DNA of 12,582 nucleotides from Bacilli bacterium (GCA_024693415.1 JAILKX010000031.1:1-12582); one strand, 5' to 3'. Counted from the first letter of the stretch, positions 6,408 through 12,582 are shown. The notes: generated from the sequence alone by a model not told the origin. Made by a program: numbers and translations.

Positions 6408-6824
6408 ATGAAACAAACCACCCCCTCAATCCGTTACTTCCGAGTGATCGCGATGTGCGGCCACGTCGGAAAAGGCGAGTACTACCCCTTCGCCTTCGCC
6501 ATCTATGCCAAAGACGCCCACGAAGCCGCGAGCTTCGCCAGGTCGCTTCCGAGGGTCAAGCATCACAAGAAGGACGCTATCCTCTCCTGCGAAGAGATCG
6601 AGAAGAAGGATTACGACACCCTCCGCGCTGCCAACGACAAGGATCCCTACCTCAAGGCGAAATGCCGCAGGGACATCCCCTGGGATCTCCTGACCGATCG
6701 GATCGAGTCCTGCCAAAGAAGCGCTGGCCGGAAGCAAGAGAGGCCGCAGAACATGAAGTACCGCGCCTTCAAGCGCGGCGAGCTCCGCAAGGGGAGCCGC
6801 GAGTTCCTCGGGGAGGAAGCCTGA
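6408..6824 (+). CDS. Small uncharacterised protein, first gene of the nrd operon
   Basis: 138 residues; ATG at 6408 follows AAAGGAGG by 8 bases. The N-terminal 85 residues look compact: a strand with MCGHVGKGEYYPFAFAIYAK, then a helix (DAHEAASFARSLPRVKHHKK) and the phrase AILSCEEIEKKDYD. The C-terminus is basic (KYRAFKRGELRKGSREFLG). I do not recognise a named family. No metal-binding Cys pair, signal peptide or membrane segment is seen. Its TGA overlaps the nrdG start by one base (TGATG), so the two are translationally coupled, and a link to anaerobic nucleotide reduction is a reasonable inference. The first 16 bases (ATGAAACAAACCACCC) are identical to the start of nrdD. It could be an accessory or regulatory subunit of the reductase. 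Confidence 0.8.
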   Translation: MKQTTPSIRYFRVIAMCGHVGKGEYYPFAFAIYAKDAHEAASFARSLPRVKHHKKDAILSCEEIEKKDYDTLRAANDKDPYLKAKCRRDIPWDLLTDRIESCQRSAGRKQERPQNMKYRAFKRGELRKGSREFLGEEA

Positions 6825-7258
6825 TGAAGGTCAGGATCAATCGGATCGCCTACTGCGAATCGCTGGTGGACGGCCCGGGACTCCGGTCCCTGGTCTTCTT
6901 CCAGGGATGCGACCTCCATTGCAAGGGGTGCCAAAACCCCTCGACCTGGGACCCAAATTCCGGCGAGGAGATGGAGGTCAAAGAGCTCGCGGAAGCGCTT
7001 AAGGCCAATTGCCGTAACAAGAAGGTCACCATCACCGGCGGCGAGCCGCTTCTCCAGAAGGAAGCGGTCTCCGAGCTCATCGGGCTGCTAAAGGGCTTCG
7101 ACATCGCCCTCTATACCGGCCACGACATATCGGAGGTGCCGCAAGGGATCATCGACGGGGTCACCTACCTCAAATACGGACCCTTCAGGCTGGAGCAGAA
7201 GACTTCCACCAAACCCTTCGTCGGCTCCAAGAACCAAGTATTCAAGAAAGTGAGATAA
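6824..7258 (+). CDS. nrdG: Anaerobic ribonucleoside-triphosphate reductase activating protein (NrdG)
   Basis: 144 residues. The radical-SAM cluster motif CDLHCKGC (C29, C33, C36; CX3CX2C) binds the [4Fe-4S] cluster and S-adenosylmethionine; TGGEP (71-75) is the SAM-contacting motif. The N-terminus has the family phrase SLVDGPGLRSLVFFQGC. Known role: NrdG uses reduced ferredoxin or flavodoxin and SAM to make the glycyl radical on NrdD, in the cytoplasm and only without oxygen. The ATG at 6824 overlaps the preceding TGA and matches the normal family start. The frame stays open further upstream to 6386, but that part only shadows the preceding gene. It is slightly shorter than the usual 150-170 residues. 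Here nrdG precedes nrdD, the reverse of the common nrdD-nrdG order, with 5 bases between them. Confidence 0.95.
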   Translation: MKVRINRIAYCESLVDGPGLRSLVFFQGCDLHCKGCQNPSTWDPNSGEEMEVKELAEALKANCRNKKVTITGGEPLLQKEAVSELIGLLKGFDIALYTGHDISEVPQGIIDGVTYLKYGPFRLEQKTSTKPFVGSKNQVFKKVR

Positions 7259-7263
7259 CCATT

Positions 7264-8967
7264 ATGAAACAAACCACCCACGACAACGCCGCCAACCGCA
7301 ATAGCTACATCGGCGAGATCCACTCCATCGGGGAGAAGTCCGTCAAAGAAGAGATTCTTGACTCCCTCCCCGCGGAATGGGCGAAGCTCCACAGAGAGGG
7401 AACGATCCACATCCATGACCTCGACGGGTATGGCTATACCTACAACTGTTTGACCTTCGACTTCTCGCGCTACCCCTTCGACGAATTCAAGTCGGGGAGC
7501 GAACTCTCCAAGGTCGCCCGCATCTTCAATTGGATGAAGCTGACCTTCGAGGAATACGGCAACGAGCAATCCGGCGGGATGGCCTTCCCCAATTTCGGGG
7601 ATGACCTGGTCGCGATCTTCGATAAGATCGGCGTCAAAGACAGCCAATCCGTGCGGGATATGATCGATTCTGAGCTCTCCGCCCTCGTCGAGTGGTGCAC
7701 TTTCAACCACACGAGGATGGGCAAGACCTCCTATTACGTGAGCTTCAATATCGGCTTGGCCCAAACCGATCTCGCTAGGCACATCGAAGCCTCGCTCATC
7801 AAGGCGTTCAAAGAGGCGGGGCCTAAGGTCTATAAGCCGAACATCGTCTTCAAGGTCAAAGATGGCATCAACCTTAAAGAGGGCGACCCAAACCACGACC
7901 TGTTGCTGCTCGCCTTGGCCTGCACCGCCGAGAAGATGATCCCGACCTACCTCCTCGCCGACTGCGAAGAGGATCGTCAGACCGATCCGCGTTTGCTCTC
8001 GGTGATGGGCTGCAGGACCCGGGTCGTCGATGACCTCTACGGCCATAAGGGGGCGACCGGAAGGGGCAACATCACGAACATCTCCATCAACTTGCCCCGC
8101 ATCGCCCTAAAAATCGAGCAGGAATACCCTGATGCCCCAGTAGACGATAAGGTCGCGACCTTCCAGAAGAGGTGGCTCGACGTCGCCTCGACCGTCAAAG
8201 ACATATTGATCGACCGCGACAAGAAACTGCTCAAGCGGGCGAAGGACGACTTCCCGGCCAATCTCAAATACAAGACCTGGTGCGCGCCCCTCGATGGGCC
8301 GAATGGCGTTGAGGAGGCCTTCAAGCACGGCACCCTCTCCATCGGCTTCATCGGGCTAAGCGAAGCGGTGGAAGTCCTCACCGGCAAGAGGTTCTACGCC
8401 GATATGCCGACCTATCTCATCGCCTATGGCATCGTGAAGGGGATGAGGACCTACTGCGACTTTCTAAGGAAAGAGACCGGGTACAACTTCTCGCTCCTAG
8501 CGACCGCCGGGGAGCTGATCTCGGGACGGTTCGTCGAGATCGATTCCAAGCGCTACACCCCGAAGGAAGACATCTTCTCCAAGGGGTTCTATACGAACTC
8601 CTTCCACGTCAACGTCGACTCCGGCCTCTCGAAGACCAAGAAAATCCAGACCGAAGGCCTCTTCCACACCCTCTGCAACGGCGGCTCCATCAGCTACGTC
8701 GAGATGGGCGAAGCCCCGCTAGGCAACGAAGAGGGGTTGCTCGAGCTCATCGAGACTGCCGTCAGGTCCGGCGTCCATTACCTCGGGTTCAACTTCCCGA
8801 AGGACATCTGCGATGAGTGCGGGGAAGCGGGGGTGTTCGACGAATGCCCGTGCTGCCATAGCAAATCCATCACCCGGATCCGCCGGGTCTCGGGCTACCT
8901 CGAGGTCCTCGACGGCTTCACTAGCGGCAAGAAGGCCGAGGAGAAAACGAGAAAGCGCAATGGCTGA
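7264..8967 (+). CDS. nrdD: Anaerobic (class III) ribonucleoside-triphosphate reductase lacking an ATP-cone
   Basis: 567 residues. Catalytic features in order: YNCLT with Cys62, MGCRT with Cys250 (the thiyl-radical cysteine position), the ATAGELISGRF loop (413-423), a C-terminal zinc site CDEC (516-519) and CPCC (528-531), and the glycyl-radical motif RVSGY with Gly544. It reduces ribonucleoside triphosphates to dNTPs in the cytoplasm; NrdG creates the radical. Most NrdD proteins are about 700 residues and begin with an ATP-cone that mediates dATP inhibition. Here the catalytic region starts at once (NAANRNSYIGEIHSIGEKS), so the cone is absent and activity may escape dATP control. The ribosome site is poor (GTGAGATAACC), so coupling to nrdG, which ends 5 bases upstream, probably drives translation. 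The tail after Gly544 is longer than usual and Lys-rich. Confidence 0.95.
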   Translation: MKQTTHDNAANRNSYIGEIHSIGEKSVKEEILDSLPAEWAKLHREGTIHIHDLDGYGYTYNCLTFDFSRYPFDEFKSGSELSKVARIFNWMKLTFEEYGNEQSGGMAFPNFGDDLVAIFDKIGVKDSQSVRDMIDSELSALVEWCTFNHTRMGKTSYYVSFNIGLAQTDLARHIEASLIKAFKEAGPKVYKPNIVFKVKDGINLKEGDPNHDLLLLALACTAEKMIPTYLLADCEEDRQTDPRLLSVMGCRTRVVDDLYGHKGATGRGNITNISINLPRIALKIEQEYPDAPVDDKVATFQKRWLDVASTVKDILIDRDKKLLKRAKDDFPANLKYKTWCAPLDGPNGVEEAFKHGTLSIGFIGLSEAVEVLTGKRFYADMPTYLIAYGIVKGMRTYCDFLRKETGYNFSLLATAGELISGRFVEIDSKRYTPKEDIFSKGFYTNSFHVNVDSGLSKTKKIQTEGLFHTLCNGGSISYVEMGEAPLGNEEGLLELIETAVRSGVHYLGFNFPKDICDECGEAGVFDECPCCHSKSITRIRRVSGYLEVLDGFTSGKKAEEKTRKRNG

Positions 8968-9003
8968 GGCCAAGCGCACCCAACTAGGAAAGGAGGAACG
9001 CCT

Positions 9004-9633
9004 ATGAAACACGTCTCAATCGAAGGGATGGACGGGGTCGGAAAGACCACCGTCTGCCGATTGCTGAGCAAGCGGCTTGGCGTCGAATTCGTCGAGAAGC
9101 CGCTCCATCTATTGACGGATGAGGGCGACAAAGAAGCGGATTGGGTCAACTATTTCCGCATCCGCGACAAGGTGAACGCTAGTCCCGACCGCATCTTCAC
9201 CTCCTGGTTCTATGGGCTCCAATACCTATACCTCCAGGCCGAATGGGGCGACAAAGATATCGTGACCGACCGCTACATCCTCTCCAATTACGCCTGGAGC
9301 GGCACCTTAGAAAGCAAGCCGGTATTCGAGCTTCTTAGCCGCGTCCTCCGAAAGCCCGACCTCAATGTGATCCTCCTCGCGAAAGCGGAGACGATCAGGG
9401 CAAGGGCCGCGAAAAGGGATGCTGGGGACGCCGATATCGAGAAAGCGAACAAGGCCAAGGAAATCTACCGGAAGATGAAGGAATTCTCCTTGATCTACCA
9501 TTGGCCATCCTGGGTTATCCATACCGATGGGATGACCCCAGAAGAAATAGCCGATCTCATCATCGAGAAGGGCGAAGAGATCGCCGAAAGGCAGAAGGAG
9601 GGAGAATTATGGATCGAAACGGAAACGAACTGA
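9004..9633 (+). CDS. Thymidylate kinase-like P-loop nucleotide kinase
   Basis: 209 residues. Walker A GMDGVGKTT (8-16) is the dTMP-kinase type. TDRYILSNYAW (88-98) carries the DRY/S substrate motif, and an Arg-rich lid lies at about 132-138 (RARAAKR). These place it in the thymidylate kinase/deoxynucleoside kinase superfamily, which phosphorylates dTMP or a deoxynucleoside with ATP in the cytoplasm. The central WFYGLQYLYLQ segment would fit either a Tmk or a dNK. Being cotranscribed with NrdDG, it fits a role in dNTP supply; whether it is the housekeeping Tmk cannot be told from this window. ATG at 9004 follows AAAGGAGG. A 15-codon ORF (8960-9007) starting inside the end of nrdD overlaps this start as ATGA. 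Its 3' end overlaps the next gene by 25 bases. Confidence 0.85.
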   Translation: MKHVSIEGMDGVGKTTVCRLLSKRLGVEFVEKPLHLLTDEGDKEADWVNYFRIRDKVNASPDRIFTSWFYGLQYLYLQAEWGDKDIVTDRYILSNYAWSGTLESKPVFELLSRVLRKPDLNVILLAKAETIRARAAKRDAGDADIEKANKAKEIYRKMKEFSLIYHWPSWVIHTDGMTPEEIADLIIEKGEEIAERQKEGELWIETETN

Positions 9634-12020
9634 CGTCTTTGAGGATCGCCAAGGACCTCAAATACACCGCGCTCTACTGGGCGCTTGGGTTCGAGGAATT
9701 CAAGGAAGGCATCTTCGTCAAGGGATATGAAGGCGCCAGCATCGTGATCTCCTGCAAGAAGGGCGAGGCTTTGATCGAGGGCCCGGCGGTCATAAATGGC
9801 GAATGCCTGAAACTTAACGACGGGGATTCCTTCGTCGTCCTCGAGCTCATCGACCGCCTATTGACCATCGGGGTGCCCGCGGTCAGCATCATCCTTGACC
9901 TCGACAACGACTTCGACGTCTATGTCGGCAGGGCCTGCTTCAAGTGCGTCGACTATGACGCCAAGGCCATACCCGCCATCCCTAGGGGCAAGTTCGACGC
10001 GATCCTATATCGATCGAGGCTCTATAGCGGCGTCATCGAGCGCAAGGTCAACGCGAACGGATTCTCCGTGAATATGGAATGCTTCGAAGGCGCATTGTCC
10101 TTCTATGGGGAGGTCTATCCCTCTTTCGTCAAAGACGGCTTCGTCGTAAGCGAGGGCAAGGCGATCGCCTATGAGGGGCATGGCCCGCTTGCAAGCGTCC
10201 CAGAAGGCGTCGTATCGCTCGACTCAGGCCTATTCTGGGACAACCAGGAAGTGGTGGAGGTGAAACTCCCGGAATCCCTAGAGGACCTAGGGGGCGACAC
10301 CTTCTATAACTGCGCTAACCTCGAGAGGGTCACTATCCCCGAGAACGTCACCAAGATGGGCAATAACCCCTTCGCGGGCTGCCCGAAGCTCACCCTCATC
10401 AACAGGTCAAAGCGCTTCGAGACGGTCGATGGCGCCCTATATGACCCCAAGGAGCGGCGCCTCATCCACTTCCCGATCAATTCCCCTTTGACGGAATTCG
10501 CGCCCCTCGAAGGGACGAGGATCATCGGCAAGCATGCCTTCTATATGTGCGAGGGCCTTAGGAAAGTCCATCTCCCCAAGTCGCTCATCCATATGGAGAA
10601 CTTCCCCTTCTCCGGCTGCTTCAATCTCGCTTTAAGCGGTGACTCGCCCGCCTACCAAATCGATGGAGGCGTGGTCTATAACCGCTATGGAACCGAGCTC
10701 ATCGGGGTGCTGCCAAGCATCGATGCGGACCGCCTGATCTTACGCGATGGATTAAGGACCATCTGCCGCAACTCGTTCTATAGGTGCAAAGGCATCAAGT
10801 CGCTCGTCCTGCCCAAAACTCTGACCAAGATCGGCTACAACCCCTTCGTCGGATGCGACATAACCTTCGAATCGGAATCCCCTTTCTTCAGGGTTCAGGA
10901 TGGCTTGCTGCTCTCCGAAGATGGAGGCAAACTCATCTGCTGCCCGCCGAGCAAAGCCGTCGGGGAATTCAAGATCCCGGAGTCGGTCATTGAGCTTGAA
11001 CGGGGCGCGTTCTCCGGCTGCGACAAGATGACGTCAATCGTATTGAAGAACGTATCTAAGATTGGAAAAAGTTGCTTCACGAACTGTTCTTCGTTAAGAA
11101 ACATCCATCTTAGCGATTTCGTCTCATACGTCGGTGAGTGGGCCTTCGCCCATTGCGCTTCCCTCAAGGAGATCTCGGTCTATAAGGGCACCGTCCTCGA
11201 TAGGAACGTCACCCTCAATTCGCCCTGCAAGATCGCCTACAGGACCTCGCGCAGCGACTACATCGTCGAGTCGGATAACCTGCCTTCCCTCAAGGGCCTC
11301 CAGCTGACCTTGAAGGGCAAAGTCGATTCCATCGTCATCGACCCGCCTTACAATACGAAGATCGGCTACATCGGCTACCAGGATGACTTCGGCGGGAGCT
11401 ACCTCGACTTCATCGCTGGGCGCCTAAAACTAGCGAAGCCCCTATTGTCCGATAGGGGATGGCTAGTCATGAACATCGATTCCGGCGAGCACGATTCCTT
11501 ATTGAAGCTATGCCGCACCATCTTCGGATCGAAGAACGTGTTCTCGCGCATCTGGAAGACGAGCAACCCGAAGTTCGATAAGAACCGCGCCTTAAACACC
11601 GCCAAAGCCAACCCGAGCGGGCATGAGTTCATCATCTTCGCCCGCAAGGATCGCTCGGCGTCCCTAGGGCAGGTGAAAAGCCCAGAGGGAACCCTGATCG
11701 ATATGCCGCGTGCGTTCGACGGCTATGGCACGAACTCATCGGCCAAGGATGAGCTTGCCCTAGACCTCGGCAACAGGGGCCTCTTCCAGACCCCGAAGCC
11801 CGTAAAGCTCATCCAAGAGCTTATCAGGGCGACATCCCAAAAGGATTCGATCGTCCTCGACTTCTTCGCCGGAAGCGGAACCGCAGGAAAAGCGGTGAAG
11901 GCCCTGAACGAAGAAGATGGAGGGGATAGGCGCTATATCCTGGTGACCAACTCCGAGGCCGACATCTGCAACCGCGTCACCCGGAAAAGGCTCCAAGGCG
12001 ATGGGCATTTCGACCTATGA
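9609..12020 (+). CDS. Leucine-rich-repeat / type III Mod-like DNA methyltransferase fusion
   Basis: 803 residues in one uninterrupted frame; ATG at 9609 follows AAGGAGGG and overlaps the kinase gene. Residues 1-170: a domain of uncertain kind, with VLELIDRLLTIGVP (77-90) and FDAILY...VIERK (D130, E144, K146), weakly like the N-terminal nuclease-like domain of type I restriction subunits. Residues about 174-535: BspA-type (LRR_5) leucine-rich repeats with F-x2-C-x2-L units in a 79-residue super-repeat (TFYNC 231, AFYMC 310, SFYRC 389, AFSGC 467). Residues about 550-803: a beta-class N6-adenine methyltransferase, with YIVESDNL (551-558), motif IV DPPYNT (578-583), LFQTPKPVKLI and motif I FAGSGT (753-758). 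Only 175 residues separate motifs IV and I, so the target recognition part is short. The usual Mod N-terminal helices are replaced by the repeats. No signal peptide, so it is cytoplasmic. Likely an unusual DNA modification enzyme; no Res gene is seen. Confidence 0.9.
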   Translation: MDRNGNELTSLRIAKDLKYTALYWALGFEEFKEGIFVKGYEGASIVISCKKGEALIEGPAVINGECLKLNDGDSFVVLELIDRLLTIGVPAVSIILDLDNDFDVYVGRACFKCVDYDAKAIPAIPRGKFDAILYRSRLYSGVIERKVNANGFSVNMECFEGALSFYGEVYPSFVKDGFVVSEGKAIAYEGHGPLASVPEGVVSLDSGLFWDNQEVVEVKLPESLEDLGGDTFYNCANLERVTIPENVTKMGNNPFAGCPKLTLINRSKRFETVDGALYDPKERRLIHFPINSPLTEFAPLEGTRIIGKHAFYMCEGLRKVHLPKSLIHMENFPFSGCFNLALSGDSPAYQIDGGVVYNRYGTELIGVLPSIDADRLILRDGLRTICRNSFYRCKGIKSLVLPKTLTKIGYNPFVGCDITFESESPFFRVQDGLLLSEDGGKLICCPPSKAVGEFKIPESVIELERGAFSGCDKMTSIVLKNVSKIGKSCFTNCSSLRNIHLSDFVSYVGEWAFAHCASLKEISVYKGTVLDRNVTLNSPCKIAYRTSRSDYIVESDNLPSLKGLQLTLKGKVDSIVIDPPYNTKIGYIGYQDDFGGSYLDFIAGRLKLAKPLLSDRGWLVMNIDSGEHDSLLKLCRTIFGSKNVFSRIWKTSNPKFDKNRALNTAKANPSGHEFIIFARKDRSASLGQVKSPEGTLIDMPRAFDGYGTNSSAKDELALDLGNRGLFQTPKPVKLIQELIRATSQKDSIVLDFFAGSGTAGKAVKALNEEDGGDRRYILVTNSEADICNRVTRKRLQGDGHFDL

Positions 12021-12055
12021 GACTGCCCAAAGTTATTATCTAAGGATAAGAATCC

Positions 12056-12101
12056 GCCCCACCTTCTGGCTTTGCTTGATGCCAAAGCAGAGCGGTGGGG
12101 C
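12056..12101 (+). terminator. Long hairpin after the nrd operon, probable terminator
   Basis: GCCCCACC (12056-12063) pairs with GGTGGGGC (12094-12101). The helix continues inward, with small bulges, through GCTTT (12069-12073) paired to AAAGC (12084-12088), leaving a loop of about 10 bases. The tail is CTTTAGCG, weak for an intrinsic terminator. It begins 36 bases after the methyltransferase stop. It could instead be an RNA stability or processing structure. Confidence 0.5.
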
Positions 12102-12139
12102 TTTAGCGCAAAGACAAGAAATAGAAGGAGGATACAATT

Positions 12140-12336
12140 ATGGCCGAGAACATAATCACCCTCGACAGCATCGCCGCTACGATGAGGAAAAGCAGGAAGC
12201 CAGGAAGATCATCAGCATCATCCGCAACTACGAGCTGATCAATAGCAGCGGAGGCAGGATCCCGAAAGGATTGATCCTAAGCGCCCCCGCCATAGACAAG
12301 ATAGATTTGTATCGTGTGGGGCCCAGTGGGCGTTGA
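12140..12336 (+). pseudogene. Small frameshifted gene after the methyltransferase
   Basis: AAGGAGG is followed by ATG at 12140. The first frame reads MAENIITLDSIAA and then drifts into low-quality sequence ending at a TGA at 12236. A one-base shift near 12178 joins it to an open frame reading YDEEKQEARKIISIIRNYEL and ending at the TGA at 12334-12336, for about 65 residues in total. Both halves have ordinary codon use, so a single-base deletion in a small, probably soluble gene is the simplest reading. No canonical slippery heptamer is present, although AGG-AAA-AGC at 12185-12193 could permit a shift, so programmed frameshifting is not excluded. The C-terminus abuts a sharp change to AT-rich DNA and may be truncated. 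Product unknown. Confidence 0.55.
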
Positions 12337-12414
12337 TTCGTTATTGATATATATTTTGATATACATTTATGATAACAGGGCTATACGGGTTTGCGAATCA
12401 TGGGGCTATATTCA
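12337..12414. other. AT-rich intergenic segment
   Basis: Base composition changes abruptly after 12336. Nearly pure A/T runs occur (GATATATATTTTGATATACA), with the short repeat TGATATA and two copies of GGGCTATA (12379-12386 and 12403-12410). No gene is supported here. It reads like the promoter region or left boundary of a different genetic unit. Confidence 0.5.
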
Positions 12415-12513
12415 TTTTGTCTTGTCGGCAGAACGGAATTGACATGATTTTGTCTTGTCGATAGAACAAAATTGAACTAATATTGTCTTGCCGATAGAAC
12501 AAAAATCTATTGT
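12415..12513 (+). repeat. Three tandem 33-bp repeats upstream of the right-edge gene
   Basis: Units 12415-12447, 12448-12480 and 12481-12513 share the core GTCTTGTCGATAGAAC (third copy GTCTTGCCGATAGAAC, first GTCTTGTCGGCAGAAC). They start exactly 33 bases apart, about three helical turns. Each unit is partly palindromic, TTTTGT...ACAAAA around a TCGA centre in the best copy. They end immediately before the ribosome site at 12516. Such phased sites usually bind a regulator cooperatively. Confidence 0.8.
12439..12500 (+). promoter_or_regulatory. Overlapping promoter-like elements inside the 33-bp repeats
   Basis: TTGACA (12439-12444) lies 17 bases before TAGAAC (12462-12467). One repeat later, TTGAAC (12472-12477) lies 17 bases before TAGAAC (12495-12500). 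Each -10 is the conserved right half of a repeat, so a protein bound to the repeats would cover the promoter. The second would start transcription just ahead of the ribosome site. Confidence 0.4.
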
Positions 12514-12526
12514 TTAGGAGGTTGCT

Positions 12527-12582
12527 ATGGATCGGGAAACGCTTAGGAAGGTCATATTGGATCAGTCCGAATCCTATGGGGC
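12527..12582 (+). CDS. Start of an unknown gene (runs off the right edge)
   Basis: AGGAGG at 12516-12521 is followed by ATG at 12527 and 18 full codons reading MDRETLRKVILDQSESYG. The N-terminus is charged and helical with no signal peptide, so the product is probably cytoplasmic. Too little is present to name a family. The phased repeats directly upstream suggest tight regulation. Confidence 0.7.
   Translation, partial: MDRETLRKVILDQSESYG

Noticed and set aside
6386..6823. Long N-terminal extension of NrdG
   Set aside because: The frame is open but its translation is Arg/Pro-rich frame-shadow sequence over the well-supported gene at 6408-6824; the NrdG signature starts at 6824.
7165..8046. 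293-codon open frame on the minus strand under nrdD
   Set aside because: The opposite strand is a convincing NrdD with catalytic residues; the minus frame has the Val/Asp/Glu-rich composition of an antisense shadow and no ribosome site.
8960..9007. 15-codon ORF between nrdD and the kinase gene
   Set aside because: It overlaps the kinase start by ATGA, like the leader at 2022, but its own ribosome site is poor and the kinase already has AAAGGAGG, so it may be chance.
9501..9608. N-terminal extension of the LRR-methyltransferase protein
   Set aside because: It overlaps the kinase gene in another frame, reads as Arg-rich shadow sequence, and the ATG at 9609 has a strong ribosome site.
12415..12513. 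CRISPR array
   Set aside because: The repeats are directly tandem with no unique spacers, there are only three copies, and no cas gene is seen.

Overview
The window looks like chromosomal DNA of an anaerobic, low-oxygen-niche Firmicute, possibly an uncultured gut Bacilli/Erysipelotrichia-type lineage. The evidence is strong AGGAGG-type ribosome binding sites, short intrinsic terminators, an oxygen-sensitive class III ribonucleotide reductase and a BspA-type leucine-rich repeat protein. TGA ends several genes, so the standard bacterial code applies and not the Mycoplasma code. Genus is not determinable from the sequence alone.

Layout. (1) 1-390, minus strand: the N-terminal part of an exported protein running off the left edge. 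Behind it (631-908, minus) is a decayed gene that may be a paralogue, with its own terminator hairpin at 591-614. (2) 1071-1898: an ADP-ribosylglycohydrolase with a clear terminator. (3) 2022-3610: a 34-codon leader ORF overlapping, by ATGA, the start of a 495-residue protein of unknown function built on an internal duplication carrying an NFxKH motif. (4) 3673-5968: a tight three-gene operon with one soluble coiled-coil protein and two four-helix membrane proteins, none recognised. (5) 6090-6317: a small Xre-type DNA-binding protein standing alone between a terminator and its own terminator. (6) 6408-12020: a five-gene operon made of a small conserved-looking protein, NrdG, NrdD, a thymidylate-kinase-like enzyme, and an 803-residue protein that fuses BspA-like leucine-rich repeats to a type III Mod-like DNA methyltransferase. 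(7) 12056-12582: a long hairpin, a small frameshifted gene, an abrupt AT-rich stretch with three 33-bp tandem repeats, and the first 18 codons of another gene.

The most unusual object is the leucine-rich-repeat/DNA-methyltransferase fusion at 9609-12020. Its N-terminal 170 residues resemble, weakly, the nuclease-like N-terminal domain of type I restriction subunits. The Mod domain has lost its usual N-terminal helices and most of its target recognition domain, and no Res partner is visible in the window. It overlaps the kinase gene and follows the anaerobic dNTP synthesis genes, so it is probably made together with enzymes that supply DNA precursors. Groups 2-4 (ADP-ribose removal, the duplicated NFxKH protein, the two-membrane-protein operon) have the look of accessory or defence cargo, but this is inference from composition and context only.
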